Origin: Kocuria subflava
GTDB taxonomy: Bacteria > Actinomycetota > Actinomycetes > Actinomycetales > Micrococcaceae
Reading direction: 5' to 3'
Assembly: GCF_012163155.1 (NCBI RefSeq)
Contig: NZ_JAAVUN010000001.1
Span: forward strand, 1-64,000
Length of the DNA: 64,000 nucleotides
Every line of letters starts with the position of its first letter. Position 1 is the stretch's first letter. The notes under the pieces are model-generated. The model did no database searches. It had not been told where the DNA came from and saw nothing but the letters and a program-made list of their open reading frames with translations. Positions 1 to 9,820 of the stretch are shown one piece after another. The translations under genes were made by a program, and so were the position numbers.

Positions 1-76
1 CATCATGCCGGGGCCGGCTGGTTACCTACGCCTTCATCCTCCCGGACACCGGCGTCATGAAAAAGGTAACGGGGGG

Positions 77-1714
77 TCAGAAGACCATGTCGAAAGCCCA
101 CGGGCCGAGGAGCACGGTGAACAAGGTGATCAGCACGATGCCGACCACGTTGAGCACCACACCACCCTTGACCATCTCGCTGATCTTCACGTGCCCGGAG
201 GCAAACACGATGGCGTTGGGCGGGGTGCCCACCGGCAGCATGAACGCACAGGTGGCGGCAAGAGCTGCCGGGATCAGCAGCGTGATGGGATCAATACCCA
301 GACCGATGGCCACACCACCCAGGATCGGGATGAAGGCAGCCGCCGTTGCCGTGTTGGAGGTGATCTCCGTGAGCAGCAGCACGATGGTCACCACAACGGC
401 CAACAGCAGGATCAGTGGGAGGGCTCCAAGGCCACCCACCTGATCGCCGAACCAGGCGTCCAGGCCGGTTGCCGCAACTGCAGCTGCCAGGGACAGGCCG
501 CCACCGAACAGCAGCAGCACGCCCCACGGCAGGCCGTTCTCGGCATCCTTCCACTTCAGGGTCATGTTGCCGCGCTTGTCGCCGGGGATCAGGAACAGGA
601 TGACGCCGGCTGCAATGGCGGTCACGGTGTCGTTGAAGCGATTCAGGAAGGCCCAGCCTTCACTTTCGCCAATGGCCGGGATGCCGGTGAGGATGCCGGG
701 GGCGATCCAGAAGAAGGCGGCGACGACGAACACTGCCAGCACCACCCATTCGCCCTGGGACATGCGGCCGAGGTCGTCAATTTCCTTCTGGATCAGCTGC
801 TTGCCACCCGGGATCTCTTTGAGGTTGAACCGGAAAACAACCATGGTGATCAGCAGCCAGGAGATGCCGATGAAGACGACGACGATCGGCACACCCAGCA
901 TCATCCACTGGGCAAAGCCAACGGTCTGGCCCAGTTCCTCGCTGATGTAACCGGCCACGATGGCGTTGGGCGGGCTGCCCAGCAGGGTGCCCAGGCCGCC
1001 GATGGTGGCAGCCCATGCGACGGAGAGCACCAGGGCAACACCGAACTTGCGGACCTCGGGGTCGTCGATGACCTCGCTCAAGGTTTCCGTGGCGGTCAGC
1101 TCAGTGGTGATGGCATCCGTGTCCACGTCCTGCGCGTTACCGTGCTTCTTGCTGTTCTCCACCACCAGGGTGAGCACGCTGAGGCCGATGGGCAGCATCA
1201 TCAGGGTGGTGGCCGTGTTGGAGACCCACATGGAGAGAAACGCGGTGGCGATCATCAGGCCCAGGATGATCTGGCGCGGCTGCGTGCCGACTGCACGTAG
1301 GGTGAGCAGCGCGATGCGGCGGTGGAGGTTCCACTTCTGCATGGCGATGGCGATCAGGAAGCCACCCAGGAACAGGAAGACGATCGGGTTGGCGTATGGA
1401 GTGGTGGCCTCCGCGGGGGTGATTTCCGTGAGGATGGGGAAAAGGACGATCGGCATCAGGGAGGTGACGGGCAGAGGCATGGCCTCGGTCATCCACCAGA
1501 TGGCCATGAGGGACCCGACGGCGCCCACGATGCGTGCGTCTGCGGAAAGGTCCGTGGTTCCCAGGAGGAACCAGACGATAAAAAAGGCCACCACACCCAG
1601 GATGCGGAAGAGCCAGAGTTTGCCGTTGTTGTTGGCGGGTTGTTGCTTGCCATCCGTGACAGCCACCTGATGGGCTGCCGTGGGCGGCGAGGAGTCGGTA
1701 CTGGGCGAAGACAT
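77..1714 (-). CDS. DASS-family sodium:di/tricarboxylate (or sulfate) symporter
   Basis: Inner-membrane secondary transporter of the divalent anion:sodium symporter (SLC13/DASS) family, probably importing C4-dicarboxylates such as succinate or malate. The 545-residue protein is a normal length for the family. Two pseudo-symmetric repeats each carry the family signature: SNTAT near residue 165 with SPPNAI near 246, and SNTATAA near 452 with TPPNAI near 495. These bind substrate and sodium. The ATG at 1714 is preferred over the upstream GTG at 1729 because GAGGT lies just before it. The residues before the first membrane helix are hydrophilic and rich in S/T/P. Substrate is inferred from family only. 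Confidence 0.9.
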   Translation of the reverse strand: MSSPSTDSSPPTAAHQVAVTDGKQQPANNNGKLWLFRILGVVAFFIVWFLLGTTDLSADARIVGAVGSLMAIWWMTEAMPLPVTSLMPIVLFPILTEITPAEATTPYANPIVFLFLGGFLIAIAMQKWNLHRRIALLTLRAVGTQPRQIILGLMIATAFLSMWVSNTATTLMMLPIGLSVLTLVVENSKKHGNAQDVDTDAITTELTATETLSEVIDDPEVRKFGVALVLSVAWAATIGGLGTLLGSPPNAIVAGYISEELGQTVGFAQWMMLGVPIVVVFIGISWLLITMVVFRFNLKEIPGGKQLIQKEIDDLGRMSQGEWVVLAVFVVAAFFWIAPGILTGIPAIGESEGWAFLNRFNDTVTAIAAGVILFLIPGDKRGNMTLKWKDAENGLPWGVLLLFGGGLSLAAAVAATGLDAWFGDQVGGLGALPLILLLAVVVTIVLLLTEITSNTATAAAFIPILGGVAIGLGIDPITLLIPAALAATCAFMLPVGTPPNAIVFASGHVKISEMVKGGVVLNVVGIVLITLFTVLLGPWAFDMVF

Positions 1715-1945
1715 TGTGGTGCACCTCACTGTTTGGGACGGTGACCAAAAATTAACAGCGAATGCACAGGTTCACCAAGTCGAGTTGTCCACCTGAGTAT
1801 GCGGTGATTGGTGACGAGCGGGCCCGCCCATCCGCCCCGGATCACGATTGCGTGACGCATCCACCAGGCGCTTTGTGACCGCCCTCACAATGGCCTACCG
1901 TTGTTGGACAATTGTCAGCCAGTGCCCTGTTTCCAAGGAGCCCCC

Positions 1946-3757
1946 TTGCGTGAGATCAGCCTGCCCCTGTTGGTGGAGACCCCATCCAGCACCAACATCA
2001 CGGATCTGATGGTCCGCAACGCGCGGAAGTCCAGCGATCCCTCGTTGTTCGCCAAGAAGGTGGGTGCCGATCAGTGGGTGGACATCCCGGCCAGTGAGGT
2101 CACCGCAGATGTGGTCGCCTTGGCCAAGGGGCTGGTGGCAGCAGGTGTTGAGCCTGGTGACCGTGTGGCGTTGATGTCCAAGAATCGCCTGGAGTGGTCC
2201 CTGTTGGACTTTGCCATCTGGTTTGCCGGTGGTGTGGTGGTCCCGGTCTATGAGTCCTCCGCTGCCACTCAGTTGGCCTGGAACCTCTCTGATTCAGGGG
2301 CCGTGGGCCTGGTGGTGGAAACCCCGGAGCACAAGGCGGTATGGGAGCGCGCGGCTCACAACGAGGACCTCTCCACCGTCCACAGCGTCTGGTGCCTGGA
2401 CGAGGGCGGGATGGGTCACTTGCGTGAGGGTGGCAAGGACGTCGCGGACGAGGAGATTGAACGACGCCGCCAGTTGGCCAACCTGGATGACCTGGCCACG
2501 ATCATCTACACCTCCGGCACCACCGGCAGGCCCAAGGGTTGCGAACTGACGCACGGGAACTTTGTGGAGTTGGCGGACAACGCTGCTGCAGCCATGCCGG
2601 AGCCAGTCCACGAGGGCGCCCGCACGGTCATGTTCTTGCCGTTGGCTCACGTGTTCGCCCGGTTCATCGAGGTCATGGCCGTGGGTGCCGGTGTGACGGT
2701 GGCGCACACCGCGGACATCAAGGATCTGCTGGGGGACCTGAAGTCCTTCCAACCCACGTTCCTGCTGGTGGTCCCGCGGGTGTTCGAGAAGGTGTTCAAC
2801 TCCGCCCAGCAGAAGGCTGAGGGGGAGGGCAAGGGCAAAATCTTCAACCGGGCAGCCAATGTGGCCATCGAATGGTCCCGTGCTGATGAGGCGGGCAAGG
2901 TCCCGTTGGCCTTGAAGCTGCAGCACAAGCTGTTTGACAAGCTGGTTTACGGAAAGCTGCGCTCCGCCATGGGTGGCCGGGTGGAGTACGCCGTTTCCGG
3001 TGGTGGGCCACTGGGTGAGCGTCTGGGGCATTTCTTCCACGGCATCGGCCTGCTGGTGCTGGAGGGCTACGGACTGACCGAAACCACCGCACCCATCACC
3101 GTGAACACCGTCAAGAAGATCAAGATCGGTTCCGTGGGCACCCCGCTGCCGGGCAACTCGGTCAAGATTTCCGACGACGGTGAAGTCCTTGCCAAAGGCA
3201 TCTGCGTGATGAACGGGTACTGGCAGAACCCGGAGAAGACCCAGGAGACTTTTGACGAGGACGGTTGGTTCCGCACCGGGGACCTGGGCAGCCTGGATGA
3301 GGACGGCTACCTGCGCATCACCGGACGCATCAAGGAGCTGATTGTGACTGCCGGCGGCAAGAACGTCAGCCCGGTGGTTTTGGAGGACCAGGTCCGGGCT
3401 CACCCGCTGGTTTCCCAGTGCATTGCGGTGGGGGAGAAGCGTCCGTTCATTGCCGCTTTGATCACCTTGGACGAGGAAGCGCTGCCCGGGTGGTTGGAGG
3501 CCCACGAGCTGGACTCCAGCATGAACGTGGCCCAGGCCATGGAGCAGGAGAAGGTCAAGACCGCCATTCAGGAAGCCATCAATTCGGCCAATGACACCGT
3601 GTCCCGCGCCGAGCAGATCCGTGAGTTCCGGATCCTGGATCACGACTTCTCCGAGACAGATGGCACCCTGACGCCTTCCATGAAGTTGCGCCGCCGCCAT
3701 GTTCTGACCAACAACCAGGACCTGATCGATCAGATTTACGGCGGTCCCCTGGACTGA
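1946..3757 (+). CDS. Long-chain fatty acyl-CoA synthetase (AMP-forming, FadD15-like)
   Basis: Adenylate-forming enzyme that activates fatty acids to acyl-CoA through an acyl-AMP intermediate; cytosolic or membrane-associated. The AMP-binding P-loop YTSGTTGRPKG is near residue 189, the A5 motif GYGLTETT near 374, GWFRTGDLG near 440 and the hinge GRIKELIVTAGGKN near 461. The 603-residue length matches the FadD15-like long-chain group. The start is TTG at 1946, chosen because AAGGAG stands 6 bases upstream; an earlier in-frame TTG at 1901 has no such site. It is monocistronic and divergent from the symporter. Confidence 0.92.
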   Translation: MREISLPLLVETPSSTNITDLMVRNARKSSDPSLFAKKVGADQWVDIPASEVTADVVALAKGLVAAGVEPGDRVALMSKNRLEWSLLDFAIWFAGGVVVPVYESSAATQLAWNLSDSGAVGLVVETPEHKAVWERAAHNEDLSTVHSVWCLDEGGMGHLREGGKDVADEEIERRRQLANLDDLATIIYTSGTTGRPKGCELTHGNFVELADNAAAAMPEPVHEGARTVMFLPLAHVFARFIEVMAVGAGVTVAHTADIKDLLGDLKSFQPTFLLVVPRVFEKVFNSAQQKAEGEGKGKIFNRAANVAIEWSRADEAGKVPLALKLQHKLFDKLVYGKLRSAMGGRVEYAVSGGGPLGERLGHFFHGIGLLVLEGYGLTETTAPITVNTVKKIKIGSVGTPLPGNSVKISDDGEVLAKGICVMNGYWQNPEKTQETFDEDGWFRTGDLGSLDEDGYLRITGRIKELIVTAGGKNVSPVVLEDQVRAHPLVSQCIAVGEKRPFIAALITLDEEALPGWLEAHELDSSMNVAQAMEQEKVKTAIQEAINSANDTVSRAEQIREFRILDHDFSETDGTLTPSMKLRRRHVLTNNQDLIDQIYGGPLD

Positions 3758-3815
3758 GCACACCAGACGCGGTCAGACATTCCCACAGCTGAAAACCGGC
3801 CCGGGGCGCGCCCCT

Positions 3816-3836
3816 GGGCAAGAGGGCGTCTTGCCC
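3816..3836 (+). terminator. Hairpin downstream of the acyl-CoA synthetase
   Basis: GGGCAAGA and TCTTGCCC form an 8-bp stem with a 5-base loop, 59 bases after the stop codon. There is no T-run, as is usual for actinobacterial intrinsic terminators. Confidence 0.5.
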
Positions 3837-3971
3837 CAGCCGGATTCGCTGACAGCAAGATCACAGGCTGCGTCGTCGTCGTGGGGAATCTAGCGGGCTG
3901 GTGAGTGGCTGTACCCGGCAGAAACCCGGCGGGGTACGTCTCCGTCACGCCACCGTGAAAGGTTTGCTGTC

Positions 3972-4952
3972 ATGGCACTTCCGCTGTCCGTTCTTGATTT
4001 TGCCACTGTCCGCCCAGGTCATTCCGTGGGAGAGGCCTTCCAGGAGTCCGTGCAGTTGGCGCAGGTGGCTGAGCGGCTCGGGTACACGCGGGTTTGGTAC
4101 ACGGAGCACCACAACATGGGTGCCATTGCCTCAGCGGCACCGGCGGTGTTGATTGCGCACATTGCCGCCCAGACGGAATCCATCCGACTGGGCTCCGGTG
4201 GTGTGATGCTGCCCAACCACTCTCCGTTGACCATTGCAGAGCAGTTCGGCACCTTGGCGGAGCTGCACCCCAACCGGATCGACCTGGGGCTGGGGCGCGC
4301 CCCGGGTACGGATCAGGTGGCCGTGCGTGCCATGCGGCGTGACCCGCGTGCGGCCGAGGAGTTCCCCCAGGACGTGAAGGAACTGCGCGGATACCTGCAG
4401 GACAACTCGGTGATCCCGGGAATCCGTGCGGTTCCGGGTGCCGGGACCAACGTGCCGCTCTACATCCTGGGCTCCTCCCTGTTCGGTGCTCGCCTGGCCG
4501 CGGCCTACGGCCTGCCCTACGCATTCGCCTCTCACTTTGCCCCGGACGCCTTGGAGCAGGCCGCGGCCGTGTACCGCTCCGAGTTCGAGCCATCAGATCA
4601 GCTGGCTGAGCCCTACATGATGGCGGCCGTCAACGTGGTGGCCCACGATGACCCCAACGTCTCCGTGGCCGAGAACGAGTGGTACCGCCGCAACCGGGTC
4701 AAGCTCATGGCCGGCCGCGGTCGTGAGCTGACGGAGCAAGAACTGGACTTGGTCATGCACTCGGCTGCGGGGCAGCAGATTCTGCACATGCTCAAGTACA
4801 CGGCTGTGGGTGATGGCCAGCAGGTGAAGTCATACCTGGAGGACTTTGCCAAGCGCTCGCAGGCCGATGAGTTGATTGTTGCCCCGGTGGGTTCCACCGC
4901 TGAGATGGCCGAGGATTCACTGGCGGTCCTGCGTGCTGTCTGGGGTCGCTGA
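3972..4952 (+). CDS. LLM-class (luciferase-like) flavin-dependent oxidoreductase, group 1
   Basis: A TIM-barrel FMN/F420-type oxidoreductase of the bacterial luciferase-like superfamily. Family marks are the N-terminal [13 protein letters not shown] start, [10 protein letters not shown] near residue 40, [10 protein letters not shown] near 75 and the [11 protein letters not shown] segment near 100. Its 326 residues are the normal size for the MsnO8-like group 1 proteins. GAAAGG precedes the ATG. The SDR gene follows after 25 bases on the same strand, so co-transcription is likely. The substrate is unknown. Confidence 0.9.
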   Translation: MALPLSVLDFATVRPGHSVGEAFQESVQLAQVAERLGYTRVWYTEHHNMGAIASAAPAVLIAHIAAQTESIRLGSGGVMLPNHSPLTIAEQFGTLAELHPNRIDLGLGRAPGTDQVAVRAMRRDPRAAEEFPQDVKELRGYLQDNSVIPGIRAVPGAGTNVPLYILGSSLFGARLAAAYGLPYAFASHFAPDALEQAAAVYRSEFEPSDQLAEPYMMAAVNVVAHDDPNVSVAENEWYRRNRVKLMAGRGRELTEQELDLVMHSAAGQQILHMLKYTAVGDGQQVKSYLEDFAKRSQADELIVAPVGSTAEMAEDSLAVLRAVWGR

Positions 4953-4977
4953 ATCAGTGCCGGATCGGCCATAATCA

Positions 4978-5880
4978 ATGACCGTGCGTACCGTTCTGCC
5001 TCCGTTGACCTTGCCGGATCAAGTGGGACGGACGTGGTTGGTCACGGGCGCCACCAATGGTCTGGGCAGGGAGGTGGCAACGGCTGCCGCTGCCGCCGGG
5101 GCCCGGGTGATCGTTGCCGCTCGCCATACCGAACGGGGTCGCGACGCAGCAGCAGCCTTGAGCAATGCCCGTTTCCTGCAGGTGGACCTTGCTGATTTGT
5201 CCTCGGTGAGGGCTGCAGCTGAGGCGCTGGATGAGCCCGTGGACGTGCTGGTCAACAACGCCGGAACGGTTTCCGGTGCACGCCGGGAGACCGCAGACGG
5301 TTTTGAACTGATGCTCGGGACCAACACCCTGGGCCCCTTTGCCTTCACCAACCTGATCCTTCACCAGGTCACGGAGCGTGTGGTGATTGTGGGCTCCGGT
5401 GCCCACCGGTGGACTCACATGGACTTCACGGACCCCCACTTCCGGAACCGCAAGTTCTCCTTCCAGAACGGTTACGGCCAGTCCAAACTGGCGGGAATGC
5501 TGTGGGGCCTGGGTTTGTCCCGGCGCCTCTGTGCAGCTATTCACGACGACGCCGCTCGCCCCGCCGTTCAGCTGGCCCACCCCGGTTGGGCGCACACCAA
5601 CATGCAGAACCAGACGCCCTGGAAGGTGATCAACGGGCTGGTGGGTTTCGCCTCCAACTTTGGTGGTCAGTCCGCCTCCGATGGTGCGCAGAACATCCTG
5701 GTGGCGGCCACGGCGGATCTGCCCGAGTGCAGTTACGTGGGACCCAGCGGGCGTGGCGAACTGAAGGGGCCGCCGTCGTTGGTGGGGAGATCAGCGTGGG
5801 CCTCCACCCCGGAGGTGGCGGATGCGTTATGGCAGTTTGCCGAGGCCGCAACCGGCACCAGGTTGCCCTACCCGGGATGA
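4978..5880 (+). CDS. Short-chain dehydrogenase/reductase
   Basis: NAD(P)-dependent oxidoreductase with a Rossmann fold. TGATNGLG near residue 22 is the dinucleotide-binding motif, NNAG near 93 the fold-stabilising motif, and YGQSK near 163 the catalytic Tyr-x3-Lys. The 300-residue length and spacing resemble the retinol-dehydrogenase/WWOX-like SDRs that reduce lipophilic carbonyls. It sits between an LLM oxidoreductase and a small membrane protein, probably in one operon. Residues 188-192 (IHDDA) are encoded by one exact copy of the window's repeated 15-mer. Confidence 0.9.
   Translation: MTVRTVLPPLTLPDQVGRTWLVTGATNGLGREVATAAAAAGARVIVAARHTERGRDAAAALSNARFLQVDLADLSSVRAAAEALDEPVDVLVNNAGTVSGARRETADGFELMLGTNTLGPFAFTNLILHQVTERVVIVGSGAHRWTHMDFTDPHFRNRKFSFQNGYGQSKLAGMLWGLGLSRRLCAAIHDDAARPAVQLAHPGWAHTNMQNQTPWKVINGLVGFASNFGGQSASDGAQNILVAATADLPECSYVGPSGRGELKGPPSLVGRSAWASTPEVADALWQFAEAATGTRLPYPG
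5539..5553 (+). repeat. Exact copy 1 of the 15-mer ATTCACGACGACGCC (17-mer with GC)
   Basis: Located in the SDR gene, frame IHDDA. One of four exact copies; the 12-base core TTCACGACGACG occurs seven times in the window. Confidence 0.9.
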
Positions 5881-5893
5881 CAGAATTGATCAG

Positions 5894-6277
5894 ATGACTG
5901 ATAAATCCTCTGAGGTTGCCACCCAACGTACGGCTCGACGCATGGCGGGGGCGCTGACGGTCACGGGTGTGATTCACCTGGTGCGCCCGCAGATCTACGA
6001 TTCCTTGATTCCATCCGTCATGCCCGGACCGGCCCGGGCGTGGAGTGTGGGTTCCGGGTTTGTGGAGCTGGCGGTCGCGGGGTTGTTGACCGCACCAGCC
6101 ACCAGGAAGGTGGGCGGTGTGGCGGCTGCCGGACTGTTTGTGGCGTTGTGGCCGAGCCATTTCAAGATGATCAAAGACTGGTCCCACAAGCCGATGCGCA
6201 AACAAGCCGTGGCCTGGGCCCGTCTGCCCCTGCAGATTCCCATGATTCGCTCCGCCCTCAGGGTGGCGCGAGGCTAG
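5894..6277 (+). CDS. DoxX-like small integral membrane protein
   Basis: 127-residue hydrophobic protein with about four predicted membrane segments. The HLVRPQIYDSLIPSVMP stretch after helix 1 is typical of DoxX-like proteins annotated near oxidoreductases. The ATG at 5894 is 13 bases after the SDR stop codon, so translational coupling is likely. No catalytic residues are visible and the precise role is unknown. Confidence 0.7.
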   Translation: MTDKSSEVATQRTARRMAGALTVTGVIHLVRPQIYDSLIPSVMPGPARAWSVGSGFVELAVAGLLTAPATRKVGGVAAAGLFVALWPSHFKMIKDWSHKPMRKQAVAWARLPLQIPMIRSALRVARG

Positions 6278-6463
6278 GCCCCCTTAGGAACCCCGCTGGC
6301 CTTGAGGAACGCAGCTGACGCTGTGTGGAATGCCGCCGCCCCGACTGGCAGAACGGCCGACCATTCATCATTGCCCACCACTGGCACGAATCATGCTTAC
6401 GGCGCCCCGGCATCCTGCTTGGGGAGGACGCCACTGGTTACAGCGCACGCTTAATCTGAACGC

Positions 6464-7894
6464 ATGAAATCAGCAGCTGTGAAGCCTGCACCGTGGCAAG
6501 AGCCCGCGGTGACCCCGGATCCTCAGGTGGACCCGCTCCCAGAGGATGCCCACCCGGGCCCTGACGTTGCCCACGTAGCGTCCGTGGGAATACCCGCGGC
6601 CGGCATGCCTGCCGGTGGCACCGGCAGGCGATGGTTGGTGACCGCTCTGACCGCGTTGGCCTTTGTACTGGGTCCCTTGGGCGCCCTGCTGGTCTACGGT
6701 GTGGCCAGTCTGGCGCTGCAAAGCGGTTCCGCAGACATGGCGGACTTCCCGTTCACGGACAGCCAGCTGCTGGTGATGACCATCGTTGACGTGGGTGTGG
6801 GCCTGGTGGCGGTGGCCCTGTTGCCGTTTGCGTTGCGCCGGGCCCCGGAGTCCCAGGTGTTGGAGGCCGGGCACGATCCCGGGACACCGCAGCTGAAGGA
6901 GCCTACCTCCGCCCTGGTGGTGGCGCTGGTGATCGGGCTGATGGTGGCCTTTTCCTCCGCGGCGTCCCTGGCCTGGTTCATTGCGGTGATCTCCATCAGC
7001 TCACGCGGGATCCGCAAATGGCTCTACTGGATTCCACCGGTTGCGTTGATCTCCGTGATGACCAGTTTTTTTGTGTTCCCGGTGCAGACGGACATCTGGC
7101 AGGCGCTGATGGTGGGGGCGCTGTCCATGGCTATGACGGCACTGCCCATGGTGATCGGCCTTCTGCGGTGGAGCAGACGCCGGCAGATCCGGGCGTTGCG
7201 ATCGGAGGCAGCCACCGCCCACCGGGAAGCGCAGGCCGTGATCCGCGCCGAGCAAGCCCGGGCAGAGAAGACCCGTGCGGAGGAGCGGACCCGTATTGCC
7301 CGGGAAATGCACGACACCCTCTCCCACCGCCTTGCCCTGATCAGCACCTACGCGGGTGCCCTGGACTACCGGGATGACCTTGACCCCGAGACCGTGCGTT
7401 CCACGGCTCGTCTGGTGCAGCAGACCGCCTCCACTGCTTCGGCTGAACTGCGCACCGTCTTGGATGTGCTGCGGGAGGACCCCACGGACACTCGTCCGGA
7501 ACCTGATCTGACCCAGGTGGACAGCCTCCTGGCACAGGTGCGGGCCACCGGTGTCCAGGTGACCAACACCGTGCAGCGGTCCGGGCTGGAGCAGCTCCCG
7601 GACACCACCTCCAGGACCTTGTACCGCATGGTGCAGGAGGCGCTGACCAATGCGGTCAAGCATGCTCCGGGTGCCCCCGTGGACATCAAGTGGGGTGGTA
7701 CGGAAGATCAGGTGGAATTGACCGTGACCAACCCGCTGACGGCTCCCAAGGGCCGGGCCAAGGCCATGGGGCAGAGCTCTGGTTTCGGCTTGATCGGTTT
7801 GGATGAACGTGCCCGCGCCCTGGGCGGTAACGTCAGAACCACCACATCCCAGGATGCTTTCCGACTGGAGGCCACCGTCCCATGCCGCAACTGA
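6464..7894 (+). CDS. Sensor histidine kinase, NarL/DesK type (HisKA_3)
   Basis: Membrane sensor that phosphorylates the response regulator encoded immediately downstream. After a proline-rich cytoplasmic start come several hydrophobic segments (about residues 45-235), a short coiled linker rich in A, E and R, and the dimerisation/phosphoacceptor box REMHDTLSHR with the likely phosphohistidine at H283. The C-terminal HATPase_c domain carries GFGLIGLDERA near 441. There is no recognisable extracytoplasmic domain, so the signal is probably membrane-borne or intramembrane. Its end overlaps the regulator start by 13 bases. Confidence 0.92.
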   Translation: MKSAAVKPAPWQEPAVTPDPQVDPLPEDAHPGPDVAHVASVGIPAAGMPAGGTGRRWLVTALTALAFVLGPLGALLVYGVASLALQSGSADMADFPFTDSQLLVMTIVDVGVGLVAVALLPFALRRAPESQVLEAGHDPGTPQLKEPTSALVVALVIGLMVAFSSAASLAWFIAVISISSRGIRKWLYWIPPVALISVMTSFFVFPVQTDIWQALMVGALSMAMTALPMVIGLLRWSRRRQIRALRSEAATAHREAQAVIRAEQARAEKTRAEERTRIAREMHDTLSHRLALISTYAGALDYRDDLDPETVRSTARLVQQTASTASAELRTVLDVLREDPTDTRPEPDLTQVDSLLAQVRATGVQVTNTVQRSGLEQLPDTTSRTLYRMVQEALTNAVKHAPGAPVDIKWGGTEDQVELTVTNPLTAPKGRAKAMGQSSGFGLIGLDERARALGGNVRTTTSQDAFRLEATVPCRN

Positions 7895-8703
7895 ACCACC
7901 CGGGCCAGAATCCCGAGCCCACCCACAACTCCGCCATGAACTCTCCGGAGGACTCCGCCGGACAGATTCGTGTGTTGCTGGTGGATGACGAGGTCCTCAT
8001 GCGGGCCGGTCTGCGCCTGATCCTGGATGGTGCGGAGAACATCACCGTGGTGGGGGAGGCCGGCAACGGTCATGAGGCGCTCCAGCAGGTCCAGGCGTTG
8101 CAGCCGGATGTGGTGCTGATGGACATTCGTATGCCAGGGGCTGACGGTATTGAAGGCTGCCGGGGCGTGCGCGCCTTGGAACAGCCGCCGCAGGTGCTGA
8201 TGCTCACCGCTTTTGACACGGATGCTTTCATCCTGGATGCCTTGGAGTCCGGGGCCGTGGGTTTCCTGTTGAAGGACACCCCTCCGCGTCAGCTGGTTCA
8301 GGCGGTGCAGGATGCGGCCGCGGGGACCTCGAGTGTTTCGCCGTCGGTGCTCTCCCGCCTGATCGCTGTGGCCACTGCACACGGCCGGCGCCCCGGTGTG
8401 GAAGCTCCCGGTGCAGGGGAACCGGGGTCAGCTGCCGCCCCATCCGCACTGGCCGCCTTGGCCACCCCGGAGAGCACGACGACTAACGCCCCTGCGGGAC
8501 CCAACCCGCTGGATGTTCTCAGTGACCGTGAACGCGAGATTGCCGATGCCGTGGCGCGTGGGCTGACCAACACGGAGATTGCCGAGGAGATGTTCCTGTC
8601 CATCACCACGGTCAAAACGCACGTGGCCAGGATCTTCACCAAGTTGGATGTGACCAACCGGGTGCAGGTGGCCATCATCGTGCTGGAACACGGCTCCCGC
8701 TGA
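7882..8703 (+). CDS. Response regulator, NarL/FixJ family (receiver + LuxR HTH)
   Basis: Cytosolic transcription factor partnered with the upstream kinase. The receiver domain begins at about residue 29 (RVLLVDDE) with the phosphoacceptor D81 in VVLMDIRMPG. A long Ala/Pro/Gly linker (about residues 165-205) leads to a LuxR-type helix-turn-helix from about 211 containing GLTNTEIAEEMFLSITTVKTH. The linker is longer than usual for the family. GGAGG stands 10 bases before the chosen ATG. The gene overlaps the kinase gene, so expression is coupled. Confidence 0.93.
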   Translation: MPQLNHPGQNPEPTHNSAMNSPEDSAGQIRVLLVDDEVLMRAGLRLILDGAENITVVGEAGNGHEALQQVQALQPDVVLMDIRMPGADGIEGCRGVRALEQPPQVLMLTAFDTDAFILDALESGAVGFLLKDTPPRQLVQAVQDAAAGTSSVSPSVLSRLIAVATAHGRRPGVEAPGAGEPGSAAAPSALAALATPESTTTNAPAGPNPLDVLSDREREIADAVARGLTNTEIAEEMFLSITTVKTHVARIFTKLDVTNRVQVAIIVLEHGSR

Positions 8704-8707
8704 TGCC

Positions 8708-8719
8708 CCTCACGTGAGG
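8708..8719. terminator. Short palindrome between convergent genes
   Basis: CCTCACGTGAGG is a perfect 12-bp palindrome lying between the regulator stop and the P450 stop. It could end transcription from both sides, but it is short. Confidence 0.3.
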
Positions 8720-8737
8720 CCTGTCAGCTGGATTGTC

Positions 8738-9820
8738 TCAGCGCAGGATCACCGGAACAGTGCGGAAACCACCCATGGGTGGCTCCTCCCGGACGGATTC
8801 CCCAGCTGGTTCGGGAGTTCCCGCGGCCAGGACCGCACGCGTCAATTCGCGCAGTTCAAGGCGGGCCAGCGGACGTCCCGGGCAGACGTGCGGACCTATC
8901 CCGTAGACCAGATTGGCCTCAGCATTGCCGTGGGGGTCAAAGGCATCCGGGTCGGCAAAGACTCGGGCGTCACGGTTGGCATCCGCCCAGTTGATGACCA
9001 CTCGTTGTCCGGCTTCCACCGGGCACCCGGCAATCTCAGTCTTGCGCGTGGCCACCCGCCGGTTGAAGACGAACGGGTCATCGATCCGCAGGAACTCCTC
9101 CAGGATGGCGTCCACCTCTGCATCTGATGCTCCCTGGGTGATGCGCTGACTGATCCGGGGGTTGCGGGCCAGGTGATGCAGGATCACTCCGGTGCACTGC
9201 GCAATGGAGGCCAGGTCACCACCCGTCCAGTTGCGCAGAATGGACACGATCTGTTCATCAGAGAGGTGACCTGCGGCGTCGTCGTGAATGAGCTGATCCG
9301 TGACGTCCGCGGTGCCGTCCGAATCCCGGCGGGGCTGGATCAAACCGTGGATGATGCGGTCAAAATCCTGTGCCACCGTCTTGGTGCGGGTGGGGTCCCC
9401 GGAGCGGGTGGCGGCCTGGTTCTCCCGGACCCACGCCACCAAGGTGTCAGCAAGGCCGGGCGGCCAGCCCAACCAGGCCGACTGGGCCTCCACGGCGAAC
9501 CTCATGCCCAGCGCCTCCACCGCGTCCACGGATTCGCCCAGGGGCAATTCCGCGGCAATGCGCTGCGCGGTGGCCCTGCACACCGGTTCGAACTCAGCCA
9601 TGGCCTCCGGGGTGAAGTAGCGCTCGATCAAAGACCTGTAGCGCTGGTGCTCGGCACCGTCCAGACCGTTCGGGACCTGCAGGTGGCGGGAGACCGCATT
9701 GGAGAAAGTTTGTGGATCCTGCGCCACGTCAACGGCTGCGGCATGCCCGTGAACCGTCACGGTTCCGTGGAGGTCTGTGGTGGCTGAGGGGAGGTCGGAA
9801 CGCTCGGCGGCTGTGGTCAT
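8738..9820 (-). CDS. Cytochrome P450 monooxygenase
   Basis: Haem-thiolate oxygenase, 360 residues, which is short for a bacterial P450. The haem-binding loop YGIGPHVCPGRP places the axial cysteine at C313. The K-helix ExxR is present as EEFLR. The I-helix reads TGGDLAS, so the usual acid-Thr pair of the oxygen-activation groove is not canonical. The ATG at 9820 with AAGG upstream is preferred over an upstream in-frame ATG whose extra 21 residues look untranslated. No ferredoxin partner gene is adjacent. Substrate is unknown. Residues 178-182 (IHDDA) lie in one repeated 15-mer. Confidence 0.9.
   Translation of the reverse strand: MTTAAERSDLPSATTDLHGTVTVHGHAAAVDVAQDPQTFSNAVSRHLQVPNGLDGAEHQRYRSLIERYFTPEAMAEFEPVCRATAQRIAAELPLGESVDAVEALGMRFAVEAQSAWLGWPPGLADTLVAWVRENQAATRSGDPTRTKTVAQDFDRIIHGLIQPRRDSDGTADVTDQLIHDDAAGHLSDEQIVSILRNWTGGDLASIAQCTGVILHHLARNPRISQRITQGASDAEVDAILEEFLRIDDPFVFNRRVATRKTEIAGCPVEAGQRVVINWADANRDARVFADPDAFDPHGNAEANLVYGIGPHVCPGRPLARLELRELTRAVLAAGTPEPAGESVREEPPMGGFRTVPVILR
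9275..9289 (-). repeat. Exact copy 2 of the 15-mer
   Basis: In the P450 gene on the minus strand, again read as IHDDA (residues 178-182). The next two bases are GC as in copy 1. Confidence 0.9.
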
